Assembly (NCBI GenBank): GCA_026545765.1
Contig: CM048844.1
Span: forward strand, 66,091,035 to 66,155,034
Length of the DNA: 64,000 nt
Direction of reading: 5' to 3'
Source of the DNA: Plantago major
Taxonomy: Eukaryota; Streptophyta; Magnoliopsida; Lamiales; Plantaginaceae
Below, piece after piece: positions 45,351 to 54,765 of this stretch. Within the stretch, counting starts at the first letter, position 1; each line of letters begins with the position of its first letter. A program made the position numbers and the translations under genes. Below the pieces are notes generated by a model that was not told where the DNA came from, made no database searches, and was given only the letters and a program-made list of their open reading frames with translations.

Positions 45351-45882
45351 CTGTGTTGCAACAACAGGCTCATCTTCTTGAATCTTTTAGGCATCAGTAT
45401 CTTCAGATTCTTTAACTTTAGAATGAGCCTTAGAGGCCTCCTTTTCTTCTTTGTCTTTCTGAGCCTGAGAATTAGAAAAGATATTTAACTTAGAAAGTTT
45501 TGAAAGAAAGATGCTTCTTAATGTACAGAGAATGAGTGTTAAGTACCTCTGCAGAAAGAGGTTCAAACACTTGCTTCTCAGAGACTTTGGTACTCTCTGG
45601 CATCTTTTCTGATGATGGCTTTGAAGCCTCATCAACTTTCTTTGCTTGAGGGGACTCTGATGTCTCAGCCTCAGCAATTTCTACTTCTTCATGAGCCTAA
45701 AAGTAGAGTTTGTTAAATACTTTTGAAGAGATGTTTTTCAGAGAATTGAACATGTTATAGATCTTTCTGAAGACTACCTTCTTAGCAGAAGGCTCATGTT
45801 CAAGTTTGTCAGAGTCTTTAATAGACTCTTCGTTCTCCTTTAGTGAATTTGGCTTTTCACCATCTCTTTTCTCTGTTTGAGC
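45351..45882 (-). other. Row of three small in-phase exon-like blocks
   Basis: On the minus strand three blocks, 45882-45778 (105 bp), 45696-45547 (150 bp) and 45464-45351 (114 bp), each begin GCTCA after a pyrimidine-rich AG and end at a GTA donor-like site (AAG/GTAGT, GAG/GTACT, CAG/GTAAC). The spacers are 81, 82 and 84 bp, T-rich and with stops in all frames by inspection. All block lengths are multiples of three, and all encode acidic/Lys/Ser low-complexity peptide. The next block starts the same way at 45266. They look like tandemly duplicated symmetric exons of the third coding unit. Confidence 0.6.
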
Positions 45883-46152
45883 CTATAAGAAACAAGCATA
45901 GATAGTGAGTGCTATGTTAAGAATCATAATTTGAAAAGTTAGCTTCAGACACTACAAGAATTCTGCTGTAACGGGACGGAAAGAAAAAAATCCGTCGCCC
46001 CTGTAGCGACGGATCGCCAAACGGGGCGACGGATTCTATCCGTCGCCTCGTTTGGCGACGGATAAAACTTATCCATCGCTCTGTAGCGACGGATAAGTTT
46101 ATCCGTCGCTACAGAGCGTTGACCAAGATTTTAAAAAAAAAAAAAAAAAATT

Positions 46153-46241
46153 TAGCGACGGATAGATCTATCCGTCGCTATAGCCGAAAAAAAAAAAAAA
46201 AAAAGTTAGCGACGGATAGATCTAGATCTATCCGTCGCTAA
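46153..46241. repeat. Perfect palindromes of the CACTA subterminal repeat
   Basis: 46153-46180 is a perfect 28-bp palindrome and 46206-46241 a perfect 36-bp palindrome, both built from TAGCGACGGATAGATC and its reverse complement and separated by an A-rich run. They would form hairpins or bind a transposase as a dimer. Confidence 0.85.
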
Positions 46242-46261
46242 AAGCCTAAAAAAAAAACCAT

Positions 46262-46775
46262 ATATCTCCTCCACCACCTCCTTTCCTCCACCACTTCTCC
46301 TCCATTTCTCCTCTCCTCCTCCTCCCACCACCACCTTTCTCCTTCCACCACCTTTCTCCTCCACCACCACCATCCTCCACCACTATCCTCCACCACCACC
46401 TCCTCCACCACCATCCTCCTCCCACCACCATCTCCACCACCACCACCACCACCTCTCTCCTCCCACCACCACCACACCACCATCATCTCCACCACCGCAC
46501 CACCACCACCACCACCTCTCTCCTCCCACCACCACCGCACCACCACCATCTCCACCACCATCACCACCACCTCTCTCCTCCCACCACCACCGCACCACCA
46601 CCACCTCTCTCCTCCCACCACCACCGCACCACCACCATCTCCACCACCACCACCACCACCTCTCTCCTCCCACCACCACCACCACCTTTCCTCCTCCCAC
46701 CACCGCGCCACCACCACCTTGCCACCACCACTGCCACCACCGCACCACCTTTCTCCTCCCACCACCACCGCACCG
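46262..46775. repeat. CCACCA-type low-complexity array inside the CACTA element
   Basis: About 510 bp of CCACCA with interspersed CTCTCTCCTCC blocks; the minus strand is GGTGGT. Long minus-strand frames here (Val/Gly/Trp repeats, with GGERWWW) exist in more than one frame and are artefacts of the trinucleotide repeat. Confidence 0.85.
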
Positions 46776-47198
46776 TACGAATACAAATTGGATACGAATA
46801 TAAAAATTCGAATACAAATTAATACGATATCTGAATACAAATCAATATCTCGTATCTGAATACAAATTGATATTAATTAATCCGTATCTGAATATAAAAA
46901 TTACACGGATTTTATTTTTAAAAAATAGAAATGGGCGACGGATAGATCTATCCGTCATGCGCGGGGCACGGGATAGAATCTATCCGTCGCCCCATTATCA
47001 ATTTAAAAAAAAAAATGGTCAATCCGTCGTCCAATCCGTCGCGAATTGGACGACGGATTGTTATCCGTCGCCACAGCTCCAGGGGGGCGACGGATTTTCT
47101 ATCCGTCGCCAGAGCTGGGGCGACGGATAGATGGCCTGTAGCGACGGATCTATCCGTCGCTACATGCCAGATTTTTTGTAGTGAGAAAACCATTTCAC

Positions 47199-49031
47199 CT
47201 GTGAGACAGGCTTGGTTTCCATTGGCTTAGAGGTTGAAGTAACCTTCTTCTCAATTTCTGAGGTAAACTTTTCAGCCACCTCTGGGATTCTTGTTTCTTG
47301 AATGGCATGTAATGAAGATAAGCGTCATTTGGTTACAAGAAAACATACACATAAACTTTTTCACTTGTAGAGAATTAAACCATTCATATACCTGACCAAT
47401 GTCAGACTGAGTGGTTTCTGGAACATGTGGTGGGTCTGTGAGTTGGTCGAGTTGTTTCATGACTATATCTTCAAGAAAAGTTCCGAGCCTTTCCACTGAG
47501 TGAACTATCCCTTGATGTTCTTGGAATACTTCTTCCACTACATTGTTGTGTTCCGCAACGTCATCTTTCTGACGCATCTCTACAGCTCTTACTATAGTTA
47601 CTTCTTCCAGAAATGTAGAGCTTTGTGGTCGTTGCGGTTGTTGTTGTTGTGGAGATCTGGATTTTGATGGGGATGCATCATCAGGGTTATTGAGTTGTAT
47701 ATCCCCAACAACCTTTGCTATAGTAGCATCAACATCCACTAAAGGACCTTTAGAAATGTTTTTCAGAGAGCTTGGTCCTTGTATAGTATTTTCTCTGCAT
47801 CTGGTTGCTATTTCATCAACCATTGATGCAGGAGTATCTCCAGCAATCACATCCTCTTCCGAGGAGGAGCCCGTGTGTAGATCTACTAGTTCCGTAGCAG
47901 GGGCCTCCTTGGTTTCATCTACCCTCCTGTCAGCAAGAGTGGTATCTCCATCAGCAGGAGATGTGGTCTATGTAGGGACTGAGGTTTCTTCAGGAACAGG
48001 TGCAGCAACATGTTCAGAGAGAACTGTTTGTTCACTGCTCTCTAAGGCGTTAGTCTTCTTTTTGCCTCCAGTTCTACGTCTCTTCAAGGGCACTAATGGT
48101 GTTTCAGAGACTCCTTCTGATGCCCTTTTCTTTTGTTTGTTATCGAAATTAAGTCTTCACACGAAATCACCATATGCAACTTGCACTTTTCTCTGAGCAC
48201 TACACCAAAGTGCTCCAGAATGTAACAGATCTTCAGACCGAAGGAGATTGTCATCAGAGGTTCAGCATGACCACGGATGATTGTGGCTTCAAAGGACTTG
48301 ATGTTGTCGGCGAACTTTTTCCAGATTTACCTCCCCCAGTTGAACGGAGTTGTCCTTTCGTTCAAGGTGTACATATGGGCAAGAGTAACCCATATCTCCA
48401 GAGACACCTTGTCATCCCCTCCTTTGCTGCACTCAAAACTTCTGTGCAAGATAAGGGCAAGCCAGTTCCATGGTTCAGTGACATGCTGTCTGCTCATGTT
48501 CACAATGTCGAATATTTCAGGGACATCCACGTTGTCCTCATTTTCTGGAGCCATGTTATTTAAATAGAAGTCGTCAATGGCCTCCTTGGACAGGTCTATC
48601 TGATGTTCACCACCAGAGTTTGGAAATCCAAACAATTGACATAAGGTTTCTTCGTCAAGACATATATCTATGTCTTGAACCTTCGAAGTAATTGACACCC
48701 TTTCGGAGCCAATCTCGGTTTTCACCACAAAATTATTGCAGAATTCCAAAACATCCATATAGGATGTGAAAGAGGGTTTCACAGAACATAACTGCTTGAT
48801 TCCTACTTTTTCAAGTAGTTCAAGCCTTCTTCTCACTTCTGCTTGGTTGAGCGAAGCTCCAAGCAGGTATTCATCAACTAGTACTCCTCCCCAGAGTACC
48901 TTGGGTCTGGTAGTCCACATACTTGGATTGAAAAATCCAGTTTCCTTCTTTTCCTTGATGGTAAGGGTTTGCTTTGCAGCAGTACCAGAAGATGAGACTT
49001 GGGATTTTGATGCTGCTATTTTGGGTGCCAT
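47199..49031 (-). pseudogene. Third coding unit of the older Sirevirus-like element, 5' part
   Basis: ATG at 49031 (MAPKIAASKSQVSSS). The first 230 residues form a folded part: STRPKVLWGG-type region, LLGASLNQAEVRRRLELLEK, SFTSYMDVLEFCNNFVVKTE, VQDIDICLDEETLCQLFGFP and EPWNWLALILHRSF, again resembling the PF20167-like plant transposon-protein pattern (EF-N, then I-L--LFGFP). Downstream is a polar Ser/Thr/Glu region, a GIn-rich stretch (SPQQQQPQRPQSS) and a helical segment to a CAG/GTATATG donor-like site at about 47392. Introns are inferred. No membrane segment. Fossil, few breaks in this part. Confidence 0.5.
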
Positions 49032-49232
49032 CTCTTTAGTATTTATATAGAAATAGGGAATAGAGAGTTGAGAATCGTAGTCGAAATCGACAAGGATTTC
49101 GTTGCATAAATTCTTAGCAGAGATTCAGACGGATTAGAGAGTTTTTGCAGAGAAGATTAGGAATGTTTTTGCTATTTTCGTGTAAGTGATTTGTAGGATT
49201 AGGCAAAAATGTTTTTCTTTGCCAAATACGCC

Positions 49233-49240
49233 TTTATATA
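49233..49240 (-). promoter_or_regulatory. TATA-like box before the third coding unit (older copy)
   Basis: Minus strand TATATAAA, about 200 bp before the ATG at 49031, with a leader rich in CTCT and AAAA stretches. Together with the similar arrangement at 36735-36743 this suggests an own promoter for the third coding unit. Inference. Confidence 0.45.
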
Positions 49241-49944
49241 GCAATGCAAGTACATGCGATACAAATGAATTCTGTATGTATATTATTCGCAGTTCTGCAC
49301 AGGCGTGGTGAAAAGGTGTTATTGCATTTAATGCAAGTGGGGTCAGTTACATGGTTACTGCGCGAGTGGGCTAGTGTGGACACATCTCGGTCATTGAGTC
49401 ACAAGTGTTTCTACTGAAGGGTTGAGATTGAGTCTCAGATCAAAGATATCAATCAACACATGTAATTGTGCCCATTAATGTAATTTGTCACAATTCGCCT
49501 AAGTGCCTTTCAACTTCTTAGAAACCTATAACTAGTGGACAAAACTGGATTCATAGATTATTAATTGATCGTCCAGTACTTGTTTGAAATATTTCACAAG
49601 AAAGGAAATTTTCAAAACAAAAAGAAATATTTTACTTCTGATAGGAATTGTCTTTTTGGTCAAACTATTCGTTTTGTGTTCCACCTGACGTAGATGTCTC
49701 ATGGTTTCTGAATAGCCGTTTCTGAGACCTCTTCTAATTGCCTTTTTCCACAATGCCTTAGATATTTGAATACCCGTTTCAAGTATCTTTCTGAAATAGC
49801 AAATTGTCAAAGTTTCTGACAACTGAGTTCTTGTCTCAGTAGTTTCTTCCTTTTCTTATGTATTTCTCAGAAACCTATAGTTTCTTTTACTGGTTGCATG
49901 AGTTCCCGTCTCAGAAAACAATTAACACCCTTGGAGCCTTTGTT
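49241..49944. other. Spacer between pol remnant and third coding unit
   Basis: No gene. Non-coding with several TTTCTGAGA-type words; probably promoter-proximal sequence of the third unit. A 96-residue frame at 49532-49822 (-) has no recognisable motif. Confidence 0.45.
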
Positions 49945-51828
49945 TGACCTATCAATAGAAAGTCTCATGGTGTGGCAGGTTCTTCATCAATTACATAGTG
50001 ATTTCCTTCCTGTTTTGCAATCATGACTACTTTCCTTGAATCATTGTCAACCAATTTGCATAGGTTTGACTTGATATTTACTGAGTACCCTTGGTCTGCC
50101 AATTAACTCATGCTTAGGAGATTATATTTCAATCCCTCTACATGTAGTACTTCAGTGATTGTAAGAGCTCCAAGTTTCAGATCGCCAAAATCTATGGTTG
50201 GATTTTCATCTCCTCCAGCAAATCTAATAATTGGTCCTTTATCACATTCTCTGTAGTTAACTAGATTAGCTTTGTCTCCTGTCATGTGCTTCCCACATCC
50301 ACTATCAAAATGCCACTTCGGGTTCTTCCTCAGAGTGTTCTGCACAAAACAAGAAACATGGAGTTAGGGTCTCATTCCAACAATGGAACCTCTGAACTAA
50401 AGAATCTCCCTGTAGGAATCCATTTCTGAATGAACTTCCTTGGGGCATTCTTTTGTCTTACTGGAACATAAGGAGGAATTTTAGGTAAATGACCAGTGTT
50501 ACTATCATTTAAAACTATTTTCCTTCTTGGAGTGTTCCTTGGTGCTCCTTTTGGTGCTTTCAGATACCTGTCAGGTTGCTGAGTCGACTTTTCAGTGAAC
50601 TCGGCTTTCCTTCTCAGATTCCTTCTAGGCGTGGCATTCAGAGTGGTCGTAGCCTGTTCTTTCTTCCACTTCTGACGATTTCTATGCGCAATCCTGGCAT
50701 TCATCCATCGTTTTTGCTCTTGTTTATATTTCAGAGCAAGTATCTTTCCGATGGATTTGTAGCCAATGCCATTTTGAGCACCTTTTGCTCTCTGAGATTT
50801 TTTCTCAGCAGCTTCACTAGTCTCTGGATCATTATTTTTCCGAAAAATGGTACATTGGAAAAATCGCCAGCTCCTGCAATTTTTCCTTTCCTAGAGACAT
50901 AGCACTATGGATGATTACACTTTTTAGTGCATAGTTTCTTTTCAGAAACCTTTTCCACAGTTTTCTTGGGAACTTGTTTTTCCCTCAAAGGTATGGTCGC
51001 AACAGCTTTACCTTTGTCAACAACCTTAGCTTTCCGATCAATGCTATGGGTTGTTTGAGAACCACTTTGTTGACCACCAACAAACATCAACCTTTCATCA
51101 CTCTTTTTCAGAGGAGTAGAATTGCTTGTTTGTGTGTCAAGCCCAAGTCCTGCCTTTTCTGAAGGATCTCTTACGTAAGAATGTACTTTAGTGAGAGTGT
51201 CACTCGCTTTGGCATAGGATTGGAAAGATAATTCTTTCTTCTTTAGTTCCTCATTCTCAGAAAGAAGGTTTTCACACTTCTTCTGGAGCAACTCCAAAGC
51301 CTCAGAATGCAACTTTCTGGTCTCGTCTATCTGAGCCTTTAGGAATGCATTTTCTGCATCCTTGGTGTCAGAAAGTTGTCGTAAATGTGAACACTCGCTT
51401 TCATGAGACTCTTTTTCTATTTCAAGAATTTTGGTTCTAGATCGAGCAACCAAGAATTCTCTTTCATAAAGATCCAGCTCCCTTCTGAGATGTTCTAGAT
51501 CCTTGATTCCTTCCTCCTCACTATCATAATTAATGAATCCTGAAATGTTGGTTACCTCATCATCAGCCATAAGACATGGCTCAAGGTTAGAGTAATCTGG
51601 GTAGATTTCCTCAGCAACTCCAGACATTTCATTCTTCTTTTGACCAAAGTCAAATACTTCGTGAGTGTAGGCACATAATTCTGGTGATGGTAGCTTCGAC
51701 TCATCAGATCGTCGCGTCAGAGTCTGAATCAAGATCAAGTGCATCCAGTTGAATTTCGATCTTCTTTCTTTCTTCAGAAAGCATAGCTCTCTGGTTTCTC
51801 TTGAAGTTTCTCCTATCCTTTTTGTCAC
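49945..51828 (-). pseudogene. Sirevirus-like gag coiled coil and start of pol (older copy)
   Basis: Minus strand. 51828-50905: IKDLEHLRRELDLYEREFLVARSRTKILE, then SECSHLRQLSDTKDAENAFL and ELLQKKCENLLSENEELKKKE (heptad-like coiled coil), LSFQSYAKASDTLTKV and EKAGLGLDTQTSN, the 'GLG' region of Sirevirus Gag-Pol. 50704-50372 is an Arg/Lys-rich stretch. 50345-50103 is the protease: KWHFDSGCGKHMTGDKANLV, TIDFGDLKLGALTITEVLHV, GLKYNLLSMS. All blocks match the plus-strand copy at 61.0-62.7 kb. Fossil. Confidence 0.75.
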
Positions 51829-52429
51829 CTGTCTTGAGCTTGTTCAGAACAGGACAGTCCCGTTTGAAGTAACCAGGTTTCTGACAATAGAAATAGATAT
51901 CATTTCCGATTTCTGTAACCTCAGTACTTGATACTTTCTGACCAGGTTTATTCAGAGAGTTGGTTAATTGCATATTCTTGTACTGGTGAAAGTTAGGGCC
52001 TAGATGCTTTTTCAGCTTCTCTTTGGCTTTTCTTCTCTCAATCTCCTGTCTAACGTATTTGCTCATTTACTTTATAGCAAGAGATTCTTCGTCAGTGGAT
52101 TCTTTGGTAATCTTCTATTCAGAAGTACCTTGTGTTACTAGAGCAACACTGTGAGCTTGCTGATCAGCTAATTGTTCTCTCTGAGAGGTTTCATAGTTGA
52201 CAGTGGCTAGATGAGAGAATAATTCCGTTGGAGTGATGTTTGGCATTCCTTGGTTGAAATAAAAGTACTTAGTATGTTCCCAGTTGTGATTTAAGCTCCT
52301 TACGATAGTCTTCACCATTTCGGCGTTAGAATATCTTTCACTTTCACCAAGTGCAGCCATTTCACTCATCAGTGTTGTAAATCGGAAATCTATGTCTTCA
52401 AGAGTATCAGTGGGACCTTGTTTAAAGAT

Positions 52430-52431
<2 letters not shown>
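51704..52431 (-). pseudogene. Sirevirus-like gag (older copy), partial
   Basis: From the right: KQGPTDTLEDIDFRFTTLMS, MVKTIVRSLNHNWEHTKYFY, NITPTELFSHLATVNYETSQ, then ERRKAKEKLKKHLGPNFHQY and the zinc knuckle YFYCQKPGYFKRDCPVLNKL at about 51890-51840. It matches the plus-strand gag from its 'KQGPTET' position onward. A CT/TA microsatellite lies where the N-terminal part would be. Confidence 0.8.

Positions 52432-52525
<94 letters not shown>
52432..52525. repeat. Compound microsatellite (TC)n(TA)n
   Basis: About 55 bp of TC repeats followed by about 40 bp of TA repeats, uninterrupted. Marks the edge of the older Sirevirus-like element. Confidence 0.95.
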
Positions 52526-52526
<1 letters not shown>

Positions 52527-52825
52527 CAAAACAAAACTAAATGCATAAAATTACATAATCAAAGAATTACCTAAATGCATCCTAGATTCTATGTGCAAAG
52601 TAATAAATTGTGCTTTGGTTATAGTCGTTAGCATCGACTTGCCCTCTCGTCATTCTCCGTCCTTCAATCCTTGAACCTGTGAATTCTCAGCCTTGCACAA
52701 CAGGTTGGCGTACCTTGCAGAGCTTCCGGCCTTGGGGCGATGGTATAGAGGCAACTCGTAAGGAACTCCGAGCACCTCCATTAAGCACTTCCGATCACGG
52801 AAATTCACGATTATCCTTGCCATGG
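52526..52825 (-). other. Orphan segment with a 57-codon frame
   Basis: Does not match any other part of the window. A minus-strand frame at 52823-52650 would encode MARIIVNFRDRKCLMEVLGV then PYELPLYHRPKAGSSARYAN, with normal amino-acid composition, ending at TGA. I do not recognise it. It touches the Athila-like LTR fragment at 52826, so its ATG may be accidental and the segment could be a host exon fragment or filler DNA. Confidence 0.3.
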
Positions 52826-53193
52826 CATAGTAGTATTATGCCCTACTGTCGTTAGAGGTAATCGTGTAGGATTTTAACTAGGAAGTTGGGAGTGACATAG
52901 CAGAGGGAAGTCGGGGAACCTTTACGCCTTTCCTTCATTGATTTACAATAAAGCAATTAGAGTTTACTGCGAATTAATCATTCTGTATGCGATCAATCTG
53001 TTTACTTTTTCTACACACAATATAAAAACGATATTTGCTTGTTCCTATGCTAAGTGTCCGATGAGAACGACATCCCGAGTTAACTTACTGCTATTGTTGT
53101 TGTTTGAGAGTTTCCGACTAATATAAATTTAATCTTTGATTGTAGTTAAGGATTACAGGTACTACAACGCTTTCAAATCCTTAAGTGCACATC
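52826..53193 (+). repeat. 5' LTR fragment of the plus Athila-like copy
   Basis: Matches the inner 380 or so bases of the LTR at 5804-7088 (reverse complement), from CATAGTAGTATTATGCCC to TGCACATCA. The outer part is not present. Confidence 0.7.
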
Positions 53194-53199
53194 AAAATT

Positions 53200-53216
53200 T
53201 GGCACCGCTGCCAAGG
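53200..53216 (+). promoter_or_regulatory. Primer-binding site, tRNA-Asp type
   Basis: TGGCACCGCTGCCAAGG, nearly the same as at 5782-5798, a few bases after the LTR end. Confidence 0.7.
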
Positions 53217-53491
53217 ACACTTGACAGATCAAGCAAGTTTCAATTCGTCCGAGATAAGTTGAAATATTTCTTTCGCTTTATTAATTTACGCACTATCTTT
53301 TAATTCGTATAACATAAACCCAAAAAAATCATAAAACCTGTGGGAATCGATCTCCACAGCAAAAAATCCAAAAATATTTTATTTTCTGTATTAGTTGTTT
53401 TCTTATTAAAAAATTCAAAAACACGTAATTTTAGCTTTCTGTTTATTATTCTTATCTATTCGTATCTTCAAGGGTTTGTCTGTTAGTCTTT

Positions 53492-54699
53492 ATGCAAGGC
53501 AGCAGAAGTGCAGGAACACCAGTAGTACCGCTTAAAGACGACATAGATAAAATTGAAAGGCGAAGACTGTTTACCACCGTAATGGAATCATCCAGCAACA
53601 TGAGTGGAGAAGAAAATAGCAACGACATTCCATTTGGGAATATCGCCACTTCTGAACTTGAACAGCTGCTTAAGATCTGACTTGAGATTCAAGCTGACAA
53701 GGAAGAACTGGAATAGGAAAGGCTAAGGATACCGATGAAAGATTAAGGTTAGATGAGAACCGAAGAAGGGATAACTATGCAAGGGTAGAACTGATGGACG
53801 AAGAAGACAGACCAATGCACGACTATGTTATGCTCAGGCTCACACATCATACCTTGAGTATCTATCTAGAGAGGATTGCGAGGGAATATGATCTAAAAGG
53901 AACTAATCTGAACCAACTACCACACTTCTATGGGAACCCAACTGAGGACCCGATGCACCTTATGAGGGAATTCTATGCAATAGTTGGAGGTATACCATTG
54001 AATGGACTCATGGAATGTCAACTCAGCAGAAGGGTTTTCCCCAGCTGCCTTAAGGACAAGGCAAAGAACTGGCTTATCTCACTACGGCCGGGCAGCTTGA
54101 CTACATGGGATGAGGTTTTCAATAAATTTCTGCTCAGATACTTCCCATTGAAGAAGACATCTGACCTAAAGAGCCAAATCCAAAACATCAACCAACTAGA
54201 TGGAGAAACATCCTACGAAGCGTGGGAAACATACAAGGATCTACTTGACAGGTGCCCGATGCACTCTTACGCACTGTTCGACAAGGTCAACACCTTTTAT
54301 AAGGCGATTGACTCTATCAGCCTAGCACTTATTGACGGGGCATGTCAACGGAACCTGTTAGACGTATCCCTAAGAAGGATTTGGGATGTATGTGAGACCC
54401 TTAGCGAAAACTCAATGCAAAGGGGACGAGGAAGAAGTGTCCGATCTAAGGAGGTTCGTGCCGTCAAGGAAGTCCCATGGAAAATGATCACAAAGAGACT
54501 GGATGACATAGAGGATGAGTTATCTAAGAGAGAGTCCGAAAGAGAAGGTGGACATAAGGAACCGTCAATGGAGGCAAACTACTTCCAAGATGGTGAACCA
54601 TCATCAAACCGAACTCCTCCGTCAGACCGAACCTGGCACGAAGTTAGGCAGACCGAACCTGGCACGAAGTTAGGCAGACCGAACCTGGCACGAAGTTAG
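53492..54699 (+). pseudogene. Athila-like gag (plus copy)
   Basis: Starts MQGSRSAGTPVVPLKDDIDK. The core from 53794 reads YLERIAREYDLKGTNLNQLP, FYGNPTEDPMHLMREFYAIV, FPSCLKDKAKNWLISLRPGS, FNKFLLRYFPLKKTSDLKSQ, GETSYEAWETYKDLLDRCPM and ALIDGACQRNLLD, the full Athila gag pattern. It is followed by a basic, polar region (RGRGRSVRSKEVRAVKEVPW). A three-copy 26-bp tandem repeat lies at its end. Same protein family as 4224-5502. Confidence 0.82.
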
Positions 54700-54700
54700 G
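54623..54700 (+). repeat. Three tandem copies of a 26-bp unit
   Basis: Unit CAGACCGAACCTGGCACGAA plus GTTAGG, three exact copies. The minus-strand element has one copy at the matching place (about 4363-4390), so it expanded in this copy. Confidence 0.85.
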
Positions 54701-54765
54701 CAACACTAGAGTCGACCTCTTACCCCCATAACAACGATAAGGAGCTGAAGACGGAAAGGGAGTTT

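Larger units (their letters stand above)
45950..47183. mobile_element. Non-autonomous CACTA element, TSD AGA
   Basis: 1,234 bp. Left end CACTACAAGAATTCTGC and right end (reverse complement) CACTACAAAAAATCTGGC share the CACTA terminal inverted repeat. The flanks are AGA (45947-45949) and AGA (47184-47186), the 3-bp duplication of CACTA elements. Subterminal regions are packed with GCGACGGAT/ATCCGTCGC words in both directions. No transposase. It sits in an intron-like spacer of the third coding unit of the older Sirevirus-like element (donor CAG/GTGAAATG at 47199, acceptor at 45883). Confidence 0.88.
28568..52431 (-). mobile_element. Sirevirus-like Ty1/copia element, older copy, with two later insertions
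   Basis: Read on the minus strand: gag from 52431, zinc knuckle near 51870, coiled coil near 51500-51200, the start of pol to about 49945, then a third coding unit (49031 down to 44000, continuing at 33485 down to 30420), polypurine tract 30052-30038 and 3' LTR 30037-28568. The unit is split by a complete-layout younger copia element (33490-43938) and contains a CACTA element (45950-47183). No 5' LTR is seen at 52431, and integrase, RT and RNase H are not seen. Gag and LTR match the plus-strand copy at 58171. Broken in many places. Confidence 0.75.

Noticed and set aside
46238-46840. Long minus-strand reading frame (200 codons) rich in Val, Gly and Trp
   Set aside because: It is the translation of a CCACCA/GGTGGT array inside a CACTA element; other frames of the same strand are open too, and there is no domain.
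48174-48563. 129-codon plus-strand frame
   Set aside because: Antisense to the third coding unit of the older Sirevirus-like element, where minus-strand coding is far more coherent.
54623-54700. Three regularly spaced repeats, CRISPR-like at first sight
   Set aside because: Head-to-tail 26-bp units without spacers, inside an Athila-like gag end; a simple tandem repeat.
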